Origin: Lonicera japonica
Lineage: Eukaryota; Streptophyta; Magnoliopsida; Dipsacales; Caprifoliaceae
Length of the DNA: 64,000 nt
Reading direction: 5' to 3'
Assembly: GCA_021464415.1 (NCBI GenBank)
Contig: CM038469.1
Span: forward strand, 17,937,901 to 18,001,900
Shown: positions 21,801 through 33,800 of the stretch, in pieces
Numbering within the stretch: the first letter of the stretch is position 1
How the letters are laid out: every line of letters starts with the position of its first letter
Notes under the pieces: generated by a model
Database searches by the model: none
The model's input: the letters and a program-made list of their open reading frames with translations, nothing else
What the model was told of the DNA's origin: nothing
Made by a program: the position numbers and the translations under genes

Positions 21801-24800
21801 TATAAAAGAAACATTAGCATGATTACATAAAATACGCCATTTTAGTGTAATGTATAACCTCCCATTTCACCTCGTCAATCTCGAGTCATAATCTCGGCAA
21901 TCTTTGCGTCTATCCAAGTATACACCAGGTCTACATTTTGTGGCCTTTCACCCACGCAGTAACAGGGCCTCTCGTTCGTTTCCGTGCACGGTTTCGGATC
22001 TTTTACCCAGGGGTGCTCTGTCCCAACTTATGACCCCGTCTAAGGAGATCACTCCTGGGACCATTCATGGACTACCACTGACTAAAGAATCTAAACTAGA
22101 TCTCTTCTAGAAACAATTGCATCACATATACATATATTTCTCCACAATTGTATAAAACGTCAACAACACAATTTGCAAGAGGTTTCTCATATAGATGAAC
22201 TTAACAAGCATAACAAACTGTTTAATAATTATTTTATAAAGAGGATTCCACCATTTGGACTTACGGGGAGATTACAAGTTTTTATAACAAGGTTCATTAC
22301 CTTCAAAATGTGGTCCAAGTGGAATTTAGTGTATCATATACATAATTTCAATAACAAAATCCACCAGAGAATTCATTGTATAGATACACTCGGCAAGTTT
22401 AACGAATCATTACCAAGTGTCTTATAAAGAAATTTCGCCGCTTGGACCTTTAAGAGAAAAATACAAGTTTCAATTCTAAGGTTATTTTCCATAAAATAGG
22501 GTTCTACTTGGTTTTTTGTGTAAACCAAGTAATTAGTCGAAATTTCTTGTTGAATCGTGTGATTTGAACAATAAATAGGCTATTAGATTCATCAATTCTA
22601 ACATTTCATCTTAATCTCAACATTTACCCAAAATATATATATACATAACCTAGGGTTTTGTCCAAACATGATGAATAATAGAAATAAAACATTAATGAGT
22701 TCAAAAACAAGTTTGTGTACTAGATTCCCACCTCTAAGGAGCTTTAATTCCGAGATAAGTGATTTGACAAGCCTCACTCCACGAATTCGAAACCCTAAGC
22801 TTCTTCCTTTCTTCAATGGTGGAGTGTGAGGTTGAAGAAGAAGGTGGAGATGGAAATCCTCAGATTAGAGCTTGATTCAAAGGATTAGATACCTTACAAG
22901 CTTCAAAATATCACCTCTAATCAGCTCTCAAGTCCCTCTCCCTCCCCTAAGTGGTGTTGGTTCAAAATGGGAGAGAGTGGGGCTTAAAATAGTGAAGAAA
23001 CGGGTCAAAAGTGGTCAAAATCGGCCTCCAGGCATACCATGATCGATCATGGTGCTCCATGATGGATCATGGACCGAAAAATTGTGTACTGGAGGACCCA
23101 TGGTCGATCATGGTGGCTGCTGCACCATCATATCACTTTAGGAACCCGAAATGTCTGAATCTTCACTCGGGCCAAACACAAAACTCGTTGAGGGGAATGA
23201 GATGAAGATTTGGCCACAGACAGGGAGTCATTTGGACATCCGACGAAGAAATTATGGCTTCCCAAAGTTCGGCCAAAATTTTATAAATCCCGTAGAACCA
23301 AAACATGCGTTTTTGATCTCGTTTTCAATTCGGACCACCCGAATGATGAAACGATTACTCGTTAGAACTTAATCATACCATTACGACCTTTCAAGGTTTG
23401 AAACCACTAAAGGGCAACCCGGACCCCAATAAAGCTAACCGAAATGATGCTTATCGACTAAACGGAACGAAATGAGAGTTTATGGGTACAATTTGGCTAA
23501 GGGTATTACATAAGTAATGCTTTATATTATATCATGAAGATCATATACATGCAAGATTAGGGATGGCAAAAAAAACCAACCCGGATGGAGCGGGTTCGGG
23601 TCGGGTTTTTTTGAGGGCGGGTCGGGTTTGGGTTTCAAAGGAAAAACCCGGGGCGGGTTCGGGGTTTTGATAGTTTTAAACCCGGCCCGACCCGACCCGA
23701 CCCGATGCTTATATATATATATAAAAAAATATATGTTAATATTAAATATATATATATAGCCTTTTAAGAATTTCTAGCCTCATCCGGAAGAAATATATTT
23801 ATATATAGATAATAAATCTATTAGTGAATTTTGTAAATAGATAAAATAAAGACTATTTTTGTTTGTTTAAGAATAATCAAGATGGAATATATATATATAT
23901 ATGTGTGCGCTATTGTGCTTTTTATTTAAAAAAATTTTGAAAGGCAGTGCGCCAATGAATAGTGCATGAACATATAATGATATAAAGGCGTAAAGATTGA
24001 TTTTTTTTTATGAACTTACGAATTCGGGGCGGGGCGGGCCAGGTTCGGGTTTTAAGGCATAAATGCGGAGCGGGTTCGGGGCGGAGTATTTTAGATGCGG
24101 GTCGGGTTTGGTATTGGCCAAACCCGACCCGTTGCCATCCCTATGCAAGATACGCTATCCCAGCCCCAAAAACATTGTAAAGAAAATATCAGCAACGTAT
24201 AAGTAAACCACATTAGGAAAGTATGTATTTCCAACTCATATATACATATATATATAACCGTTGGCTAGGTTATAAAACTTGGCACCATAATTGTACAATC
24301 TAAGAGTATCACATCCTAGACAATCGTCTCAATAATCCGCAACTAGCCAAGTGTACAATCAGGTCTGCATTCCGTGGCCTTTCACCCGCATTGTAGCAGG
24401 GCCTCTCGTTAGTTTTCATATACTGTTTCGGGTCTTTCACCTAGGGGCACTCTGTCCCAACTTTCGGCCCCAACCTTTAGAGACCAAACCTGGGGCCGAT
24501 CAGAGACTAACGCAACCATACGTGTATTTATCTAGGCAACCCAATCACATATCAGATCGACAGATGTACAATTGTGCCAAAATATTTTAATACATGATTT
24601 ATTTTTATAAAAACTATTTCATTTTTTCAATTCATTAGATACAGTCGTATATGAGACAGTAATATTACGAAGGTTAAAATTTTATTATTAGCTAGTGGAA
24701 ACGTTCGAGGTAACTATCTTGTGTTAACTAATTAATTTTTACTTTGATTAGGTGTTTCATTTTAAATAGTTGGTCGCCTAAAAGTCTAAAACTGTTGTTG

Positions 24801-27800
24801 TTGCTATGAAATTGTCACTTATGGGGCTTGACCCTATCTCTAATGAGGAATTTTGTGAGGTCAATAATAAATTTTATGGATGTGCAATAAAAAAATAAAT
24901 TTATTATTTGATTTATAAAAAAGAGGTAGTATGTTGTTAGCGTGTATAAAAAAGATGGGGTAGGTTGAATGTTTTCAATAAAAAAATATTTTTATTGATT
25001 TATAAGATTTTCATGTTTTAGTTTTAGCGACGATGAAATTAACGTCCCAATAGTGCATTCAGTAAACTCACCCCACCATTGGGGTGAATTGAAAGTTTTT
25101 TTAAAAAATAAGTGGGGTGAGAAGAAAGTATTCTCTTATTAGGGTGAGAAGATGGATTATGTGGGTTTATTTAAGAACTCCCTTTATATTTGGCTTGGTG
25201 CCAAAATATATCACAAATATAATAAATTGATGCTAAGTCCCGAGGCTAACCTGAAAATATCCAAAATCAAGATTGAGCGGTGGATTGAGCTGAATCAAGT
25301 GAATCTCGAATTTCCCCCAAATACCTTCAAGCTCCAACAATGGAGGATGAGGAAGATGATGAATAGTGATGTGTCAAGGATGATTTGGTGTTGCTTTGGT
25401 GGAGATTTTCTGTATTAATAGTAGCTTGCTAAAGATCACTCAATCTCTCTAAATAGAGCTCTCCCTTCTCTCTAGAATGTTTTAGGAGTGTGTGGGTCGA
25501 AATACGGGGATAAAAGGGTTTAAAGATCGGTTTAAAAGGCTCAAAATGACCTAGATTTCCTAAATGACCTAGGTCATTTTTAGGTCTGGAGCACTGTTTG
25601 TATTTTGGTCATAACTTCTTACTGGGAACTCGATTTGGGTGATCTTTATATTCATGGAAAGTTAATTCAAAGATCTACAACTTCACAAGAGGAAGTTTTC
25701 CCAAACTATGGATAGATTAAAAGATTAATACCAGAAATTCGTAGAAGACAACATTCTGCCATCGAGTTACGATACGATCAGATTTTGTTAATCGGCTTAT
25801 TTCGCGCTCAATTTTGACCAAGGAGAAGAATGAATTTGCTTTTGGTCAAAACACGGAAGTTGTAGAATGGATCAAAATCTAACTAGAAGCGCAAACGGGA
25901 ACTTAATTGGATAAGAAACAAAGAAGTTATGACTTCTCAAAGATCGCTATAATCCTTAAATAACGTAAAACCAAAATATGCGATTAACAAGCTGAATTCA
26001 ATTCAGACCACCCGAACTGCAAAACAATTACTAATACAAGTATAAATATACTAATATGTCATGTCTAGGGCGCTTAAACAATACAGATCCCCATAAGTCA
26101 AGATTTCGTCACCCAAAGTGAAGTTAAGGAACGATTAAGACTAATGCGGCGAGATTAACAAGTAAATTAAAAGTGGGTGTTACATGGGGAGAATTACAAT
26201 GTGGTTTGGTCATGTTTTTTGTTGTAAATGTTTACTTTGGCACTCTTGCCTGTTAAAATGGTTTAGGGCATATGCCAGGTGCTCACTATTTATTGAATTT
26301 TAAAACAAGAGTAGACGGAAGGATTGAATTGAAACGACAACGGAAGTTTAAGGATTTAGATTCAACGAATTGATATTTTATTTATCGAATTTAAATTTTT
26401 TCTGAAGTTCAAAGGCCACTGCTGTATTTAACCCATTATATTATTATCTGATATTGGGTTAGATTTGGGTATCCAACGTGTTTGGTGTTCAAGATTTTCT
26501 GCAATGTATTTGGTTTTGACCTTTGAGTTATATATTGACTAATTATTTTATTTTATTTTATCTGCTAATTTGTTGTCAATACCATATATAGGACAAGGAT
26601 CGTGTTCGAAGGCAAGCATTGATAGAAGGAGAGACGGGTGAATCTGAACTCAAGAGAGAGAAAGATAAAGGTGTATATATCGGTGTAGATGATAATGACA
26701 TGTCAACCGATGATTGGAATCCAAAATCTGACGTCAATTTTGATGGTCTTGCGGACATCTGGCAGGAGATGACAGTTGCATTAGAATGTTCCAAGGTTTG
26801 TTGGTTTGCTCTCTGTATCTACTTTATAAAGTAACAATCCATTTTGGCGATTATTGAAGCTTTGTCATATTTTTGCTTTTCAACTTTGCGTTTGTAGGCT
26901 TTGATGTGCCCTCTAATTTTTTATGGCGTTAAGTATCTTTTAAAGAACCTTTCAATAATTCTAAGAGTTAACCTGTAAAATATATTTTGGAGATAAGTGC
27001 TCTTTATTCAAACAAAAAACTAAAATTTAAAGTAAAATGAAGCTTTTAAGCTTATTTTCTTCATTTCTCACTTCTCAGCAAAACCCCCTAAATCTAGATG
27101 TGTGTATTCATTCAGGCATTTTACCTGAGAACATGTAGAAGAATCAATTGCAACTTGCAGTCATTTATATAAATCTCCATCTTCCCATATCTATCTAATC
27201 TTTGTTCTTTTCATCTCTCTCTCTCTCTCTCACACACACACAGAGTGAGAGAGATATACGATAAGCTGTTTCTCAATGCCCCTGTGATCTTAAAGTCCTT
27301 CGATGTTCAGAACTCAGAAGCTTTTGGTGAGGGGTTCTACTTCAATCTTTAGTATCTGTGTATATATGTAATGTGGCGAGAAGGTAGCAAGGATGAAGGC
27401 TTTGAAAGACTACAAATACAAAGGCTTGAGACTCGCAAATATTTGTTCATATTCCTATGCTCTAGCCGAATCCCGTAACAAAGTGACTGGACACTCCACT
27501 TTAAGTTGTTGATTATTGATTATTTAATGATTCTAATTGCCAGGGTGAAGTAGTTATTATGATCTAATCCAGATATGCAAAAGTATTAGGGGTGGCATTG
27601 GGCTTGGTTTTGCACTCATAAACTACTAATCCGAGCCCAAATGCAACCCGTTTACCATGGTATAAAATTAAGTCACTTTAACTCATTAAAAAGTTCATAA
27701 AAACGAAAGAATATACAGAACTGGATTTTGCAACATTCTTGTCTACAAGGTAAATAAATTGTCTTGTGGGTTTTGTATTTTCTTAAAAATGAAACGAATA

Positions 27801-30800
27801 AAGAAAGAAAGAGAACAAGTTAACCTGCTGAAGCCACATGAATGGAGATTTACCGCCCTTGTGTGCAATGTATTATATTCCTGCTGACTATTTTTTCCCC
27901 GTGAGTGATGCTGGATGGACTCAGTAGCCATGATAATTGGTGGATAACATATTAGCCGCAAAATAAATGAAATTGCAGTTAGTGGCATAGTTGTGCAATT
28001 TCGTGCAAGATACTACGATACAATGGGCTCATGCTCAAGGCAACACGTTATTAGTTCACTGTAATTTATGTTTCATTCTGAGAGAAAACAACCAGTAGGT
28101 AAACCAGAAAATTACTCTTACAATACGTAAAATATTGCATTTTGTGTGTCATATTAGAAGGTAGGATAGTGTAGAACAATTGCTGGATTAGATGGATAAG
28201 GATTATATTAGTTATAGCCTTATAGGATAAAGATTGTGCTGGATAAGATAGGATAAGAATATGCTGGATAGGATTATACTAGTTTTGCATTTAGAACAAT
28301 CTCGAATTAAAAGTGGATGCGAAATAATAAGTCAATTTAACTTTTCGGAAATGAGAGGGATATTACTAGATTTTGTCCAAATTTTCGAGAATACTCTTTT
28401 TATTCAATAGATCTATATTTAATTGGTTATTATAATCACACAAAGCAATCACTTTATTCTATACTTTAGACACACACTTGGACTCGGTTTGGCTTCAGTT
28501 ACTGATCCATAAGCTTGACAAAATATCTTTCTTTTGGAAAGGACAAAATGGAAAATAAGCATGTAAAAATTGGATTTATGAGCCATGTACCCACAAAATT
28601 GCATGGCGGAAAATTTCAATTAAAATGATTCTTGGAAGGTGGTGAATGACGAAAATCAAGACTAAAAAGAAGGGGCTTGAAAGTATTTTATGCAGGTTTT
28701 TCTTATCCTGCATAGCATGGGAAAAAATTATCCTGTCTCAAAGATGCAATAGTCTTATCAGGTAATTTGTGGGATAAGGAATGTAATTATCCAGCCTCAC
28801 GAAACGAGTTTGTATTGCTTATTGGATTCCTGTATCACTGCATTTTGCATAATTGTTTGCGGAATTTATGCTGCCTCATCAAAGTTGTTGTATACTCTCT
28901 TTATATATATATATATGTTTGTTAGGATACTGCTGTAGATCCTTCATCTGATGAATATGCGCGAGAAAATGAGGAAGATTGTGAACATTCTTTCCTCTTG
29001 AAAGATGACATTGGCTACGTTTGTCGTATCTGTGGAGTCATTCAGAGGGGAATTGAAACGATAATTGAGTACCAGTCTGCAAAGGTATGTTGTTGTCTAT
29101 TTGCTGAACTTCATCAATTTTCCTAGCCTTTCTGTTGTTTTATTTTTTATATAGCTTATTTTAGAAGTGTGCCCATTCATGCAACAAAGTCTGACATAGG
29201 CTGCTCTAGTCTGAGTATAAAAAACATGATAGGAAGTTAAAGCATAGAGCTTTTCTTCATTAACATTTAAGTCTTTTACGAAACGTGAGGGTAACTTTTA
29301 TAGTATTTTAGATAGCCTAATTCATGTGCATCTTACTTTATATGTGAGCATGCATATTAGTGCTCGTTTGGTTCAATTTTATGTTTGTTTTTGGAATCTA
29401 CAACGGCAATTTCACATGGAAAGTTGGTTCGAGTTTATGTTCATTCTCGGAATCCAAAGCTTGAGCCTCATCAACTTATAATTCAACCTCTTGTGATGAA
29501 TGTGACTTCTTGTGTGAATTTAACAATTTAGGATTCCTAGAAATGATGAAAAACTCAAACCAAACGAATTTTTTTTTCCAAAAAAAGAAAAGAAAAGAAA
29601 AGAAAAGGAAACTGTAGTCAAGGACTAATGCAAAATTTTATTAGGAAAGTGTAATTGTGGGTTCCAGAAATGGGGGTAACCCTTCCCTAGCAACTGTCCC
29701 TTGGAGGGATTTGAACTGCCCTTAACGGGGTACGAGACTTGTGAAGGCTGTTGAAATTCGTTCCTGTGGAATACTACATTTTTAATTACATGGTGAAACT
29801 GGCCTTGAGCCCCTTTGAGGAGTTGCTTTTGCTCTAGCCCGCCATAGTTCCTGGGGAATACTCCATTTTTAATAACGTGGTGAAACTGGCCTTGAGCCAC
29901 TTTGAGGAGTTGCTTTCACTCTAGCCCACCATAGTTCCTGTGGAATTCTCCATTTTTAATTACGTGGTGAAACTGGCCTCCTCAGTTTCAAACTCACAAC
30001 CTCTCACTTGGGGGATTTGGACACTAATTACTTGTGAAGGCTGTTGAAATTCGTTCAAATTGTTAAAGAATATTGTTTGATGGTTATTCCATGTTATTTT
30101 CCTTTACTTTTCATCATATCCTCATATCATTGCTACCATATTCACTTATATATATATTGTTAGATTTTGTTGCGCTTGAAGTTTTCTAGTGTTATGGAAG
30201 TCGTATGCATTGTCTCAACCTACAACTCAGACTTTCTGTTTGGGAGGTCTAGGACCCAAAATTACATTTCCGAAATCAACAGATCAAACCCGTTAAACAA
30301 GATATTTTTTGGCAATTAATTAACTTACTAAAAGTGTTTCTTGAAAAGGGGTTCAACTTTTGAATTAGAACTTTTAATTTGAGACAGAGTTGCTAAGCAA
30401 TTTTTACTGTTCTTACAAGAAATTAATTTCTTACTGTCTTGAATCTTATTTGATTGATTGTCTGATTCATAAATCAACATTTTTATCATGATTGATGCTG
30501 TTTCTGTGCTTACTTTGAATTTCTCGCACTATGTTCACCAATAAGTTCTTGATGATTTTCAAAATGTTGTTTGAATTATGCATATCTTGTTTTTACATAT
30601 GCTCTCTCCGTCTCTAAGAGTCCATATTTGACTTTCACATCTTCTAAGAATCCACTCATTTTATCATAATCAATGGTTTAGGACAAAACGTGTTTTCTAT
30701 CGTGAGTTTTTGTATGTTGATTATCTTCTGAAAAGGAAAGTGAGACTCTGAAATTGGGACATCCCAAAAAGGAGTAGTGGACTCTTAATTTGGAATAGTG

Positions 30801-33800
30801 GGAGTGCTATTTTAGAGGAAAGAAAATGTTTGGCCTGACATTTATGTTACTTGTGGTTTAGAACACGAGGAATCCCAGAACCTCCTACAGGTGTGAAGGA
30901 GGTACAAACGACAAAGATGCAAGTGAAATCCTTCCCGAGGGACTCAAAAAGTCAGAGAGTGATTTTATAGTAACCGATATCTCTGTACATCCAAGGCACA
31001 GGAAACAAATGAAGCCGCACCAAGTCGAGGGTTTTAATTTTCTACTAAGCAACTTGGTGACAGATAACCCAGGGGGTTGCATCCTGGCCCATGCTCCTGG
31101 ATCGGGCAAAACCTTTATGATCATCAGCTTTATTCAGAGCTTCATGGCAAAGTACCCCTCTGCAAGACCGCTCGTGGTGCTACCGAGAGGAATCTTGCCC
31201 ACCTGGAAGAAAGAATTTCACAGATGGCAGGTCGAGGACATTCCTTTATACTCTGTAAAAGCCGATGGCCGGTCTCAACAGCTCGAAGTGCTCAAACAAT
31301 GGGTAGCCAAGAGGAGCATTCTGTTTCTTGGGTATAGTGGAATTTTATACTTGATAATTGTAGTTATTTCAAAGATTCCCAAAGTGGGTATAAATTGAAG
31401 GGCTTTTTGGACTCTGGCCCCTGTTCTTAATGCGAAATTAGATTTACCCCCGTGTTTCATAATTATTAGACTTTCCCCATGCATGCGGGAAATCTCAAAG
31501 AACTACATTAAAATGGGGGTTAAGTCAAGGATTATGTCAAAAAATTAGACATTGCGCAACATCCCTCCCCCCCCCCGGTTCCCCCCATTTTTGCTTAATT
31601 ATTTAACTATTGTGGACACAAGCAGAAGTCTATTTTCGCATTAAGAATGGGGGTTGCAAAGTCAGTCCTAAATAGGACACAAAGTAAACCATAAGGTAAC
31701 AACATAGGAAAGGAAAGAAAAGGAAATAAATAATTAAGGAATGACACAATAAAATCCCCTATTTATGGTGTGTTTTGACCAAAGTCAATAAAACAATACC
31801 ATTACTAAAATAAATTCTGTAATCCAATTTACTGACATAAATAATAAAATATTGTTTTCCAACAGGTACAAGCAATTCTCTTCTATCGTTTGTGACAATG
31901 ATACCAGCAGGACCGCAGCTGCTTGTCAGGAGATCCTCTTAACTTACCCTTCTATACTTATTCTCGATGAAGGCCACACCCCTAGAAACCAGGATACTGA
32001 TGTCCTCTCCTCCCTTGAAAAAGTCCAAACACCTCGAAAAGTTGTACTTTCGGGTACCCTTTATCAGAATCATGTAAAAGAAGTCTTTAACATATTGAAC
32101 CTCGTTCGCCCCAAATTTCTCAAATTGGAAAACTCAAAAGCCATTAAGAGGCGGATCTTGAGCAGAGTGCCTATATCGAGTCGAAGAAATTTATTAAAGA
32201 AGGGTACTGACAACGAGTTTTATGAATTGGTAGAGCACACTCTGTTGAAAGACGATAATTTCAAGAGAAAGTCGACTGTAATTCAAGATCTTCGAGAGAT
32301 GACGAGCAAGGTTCTTCATTATTACAAGGGCGATTTTCTTGATGAACTCCCTGGGCTGGTTGACTTCACCGTGTTTCTCAATCTTAGCCCTTCACAAAAA
32401 CGCGGGGTTTCTGAGTTGAAAAAGGTTGGTAGAAAATTCAAGATAAGTTCTGACGGAAGTGCACTATATGTGCATCCTCAGCTCAAAAGTCTCTCAAAGA
32501 ACGTTTCGGTTAAAGACAGGGTTGATGAGGACAAGATTGATGCTTTGCTTAAGAAATTGGATGAGAGAGAAGGTGTTAAAGGCAAGTTCTATCTTCATCT
32601 ACTTCGGTTATGCGAATCAGCTGGGGAGAAGCTCCTCGTGTTTAGTCAGTATCTCCTTCCTTTGAAGTTCTTGGAGAGGTTGACTGTGAAAGTGAAGGGA
32701 TGGAGTCCCGGCAAGGAGATATTCATGATCACAGGTATATGGGAGTATAGTTTTTACCAGGACCGACCAAATTAATCCCCAAAAAAGTGATTTTGGTGTC
32801 ACATATTTCAGTGTTGGAAACAGAGATACTGAAAATACCGAACTTTTTTTGTTTGGTTTTGGTATTACCCTTATAAAAACCGAAAATACTGATTTGCCAT
32901 ACCAAAACATGGAAAAGTGTGATATCCAAAACACCAACAAACAAAACCGAAAATACCAATCCTTTGATTATCTAAAATACGTAATACCAAAATTATTGAA
33001 TAACTAAATTCAAAGAATGCCGAATATAGCATATACCAAGAATTTTTAATACTTCGAAAGTATTGATTTTTTTCAATAATTTTTTTATGCTTATGCTGCC
33101 CAGTGATCTTGACCACTCATTTCCTTTTAACCGTAACTCTTCCTTTTCATCGTACAAATAGAGCTTAAATTTTTAAATTTCCAATCTGAAACCCTAGCAT
33201 CCAATTTAAAACTCTCCCAGTTTCTCAAAAACCAAAATTAACCGAAAATAATTATTAAATTTTAGAAATTCTCGTGGTTTCTCAAAAACAGATATTAACT
33301 GAAAATATTTATTAAATTTTACTTATAATACCGTTTCTGATTATGCTGAAACCCAGAATTTACTAAGGGTGTGTTTGACGCATCGGATTAGCGAGTCATA
33401 TAAGATTATTTAATCCCATGTAGACAGGATAAAACAATCCCGTTAATCCCTCTCTCGGTGGGATAAGAAGTTTTAGTGGATAAATAATCCTCCCCGATAT
33501 TCAATCTTGACAAACACCAAACATGGGATAGGATAAAGTTATCCTATCCCGCACTCTTATCCTGCACATCAAACACAGCCTATAAGTAATAAATATACCG
33601 TAAAACCAAGTGGTTTGCTATTGGTACCCAATTTCCAATATGTACCGGTAGATTTGGTATTGAACTTCTTTTTTTGGTTTGGTATTGGTAAAGGAGATTC
33701 ACGAACCAATTTACCAAAATGGCACTTTTTCCACAGGTGATTCAGATTCAGATGTTAGAGAATCGTCAATGGATCGCTTCAACAATTCTTCAGATGCTAG

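Larger units (their letters stand above)
20466..23510 (-). mobile_element. Gypsy-type LTR copy C nested in the host LTR
   Basis: On the + strand it starts TGTGATGCCCC and ends GGGTATTACA, with an exact TAAGT duplication on both sides (20461-20465 and 23511-23515). It is itself interrupted by an hAT-like element; without that it is about 2.2 kb. It aligns by eye with copies A and B over the start, the CATGATCGATCATG region and the AACAGGGCCTCTCG block. There are no coding domains: a solo LTR. Confidence 0.88.
19793..26184 (-). mobile_element. Gypsy-type LTR (host), split by nested insertions, in SNF2 intron 2
   Basis: On the + strand it starts TGTGACGCCCC and ends GGGTGTTACA, with an exact 5-bp duplication TGGGG on both sides (19788-19792 and 26185-26189). 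On its own strand it reads TGTAACACCC...GGGGCGTCACA, the same termini as copies B and C. Removing the LTR at 20466-23510, the hAT at 23558-24143 and their duplications leaves about 2.75 kb without coding domains: most likely a solo LTR. The right segment (24150-26184) shows the family's GGCCTTTCACCC and CCCGAACTGC blocks. Confidence 0.85.
29085..30861. other. Intron 4 of the SNF2 gene
   Basis: It contains the 87-bp tandem repeat at 29761-29980 and the decayed Stowaway-like element at 30601-30815. An open frame at 29625-29900 (minus) is a by-product of the tandem repeat. Confidence 0.5.

Noticed and set aside
31966..31977. DEGH instead of DEAH in the SNF2 protein as a possible inactivating change
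   Set aside because: DEGH followed by TPRN is normal for the DRD1/CLSY group.
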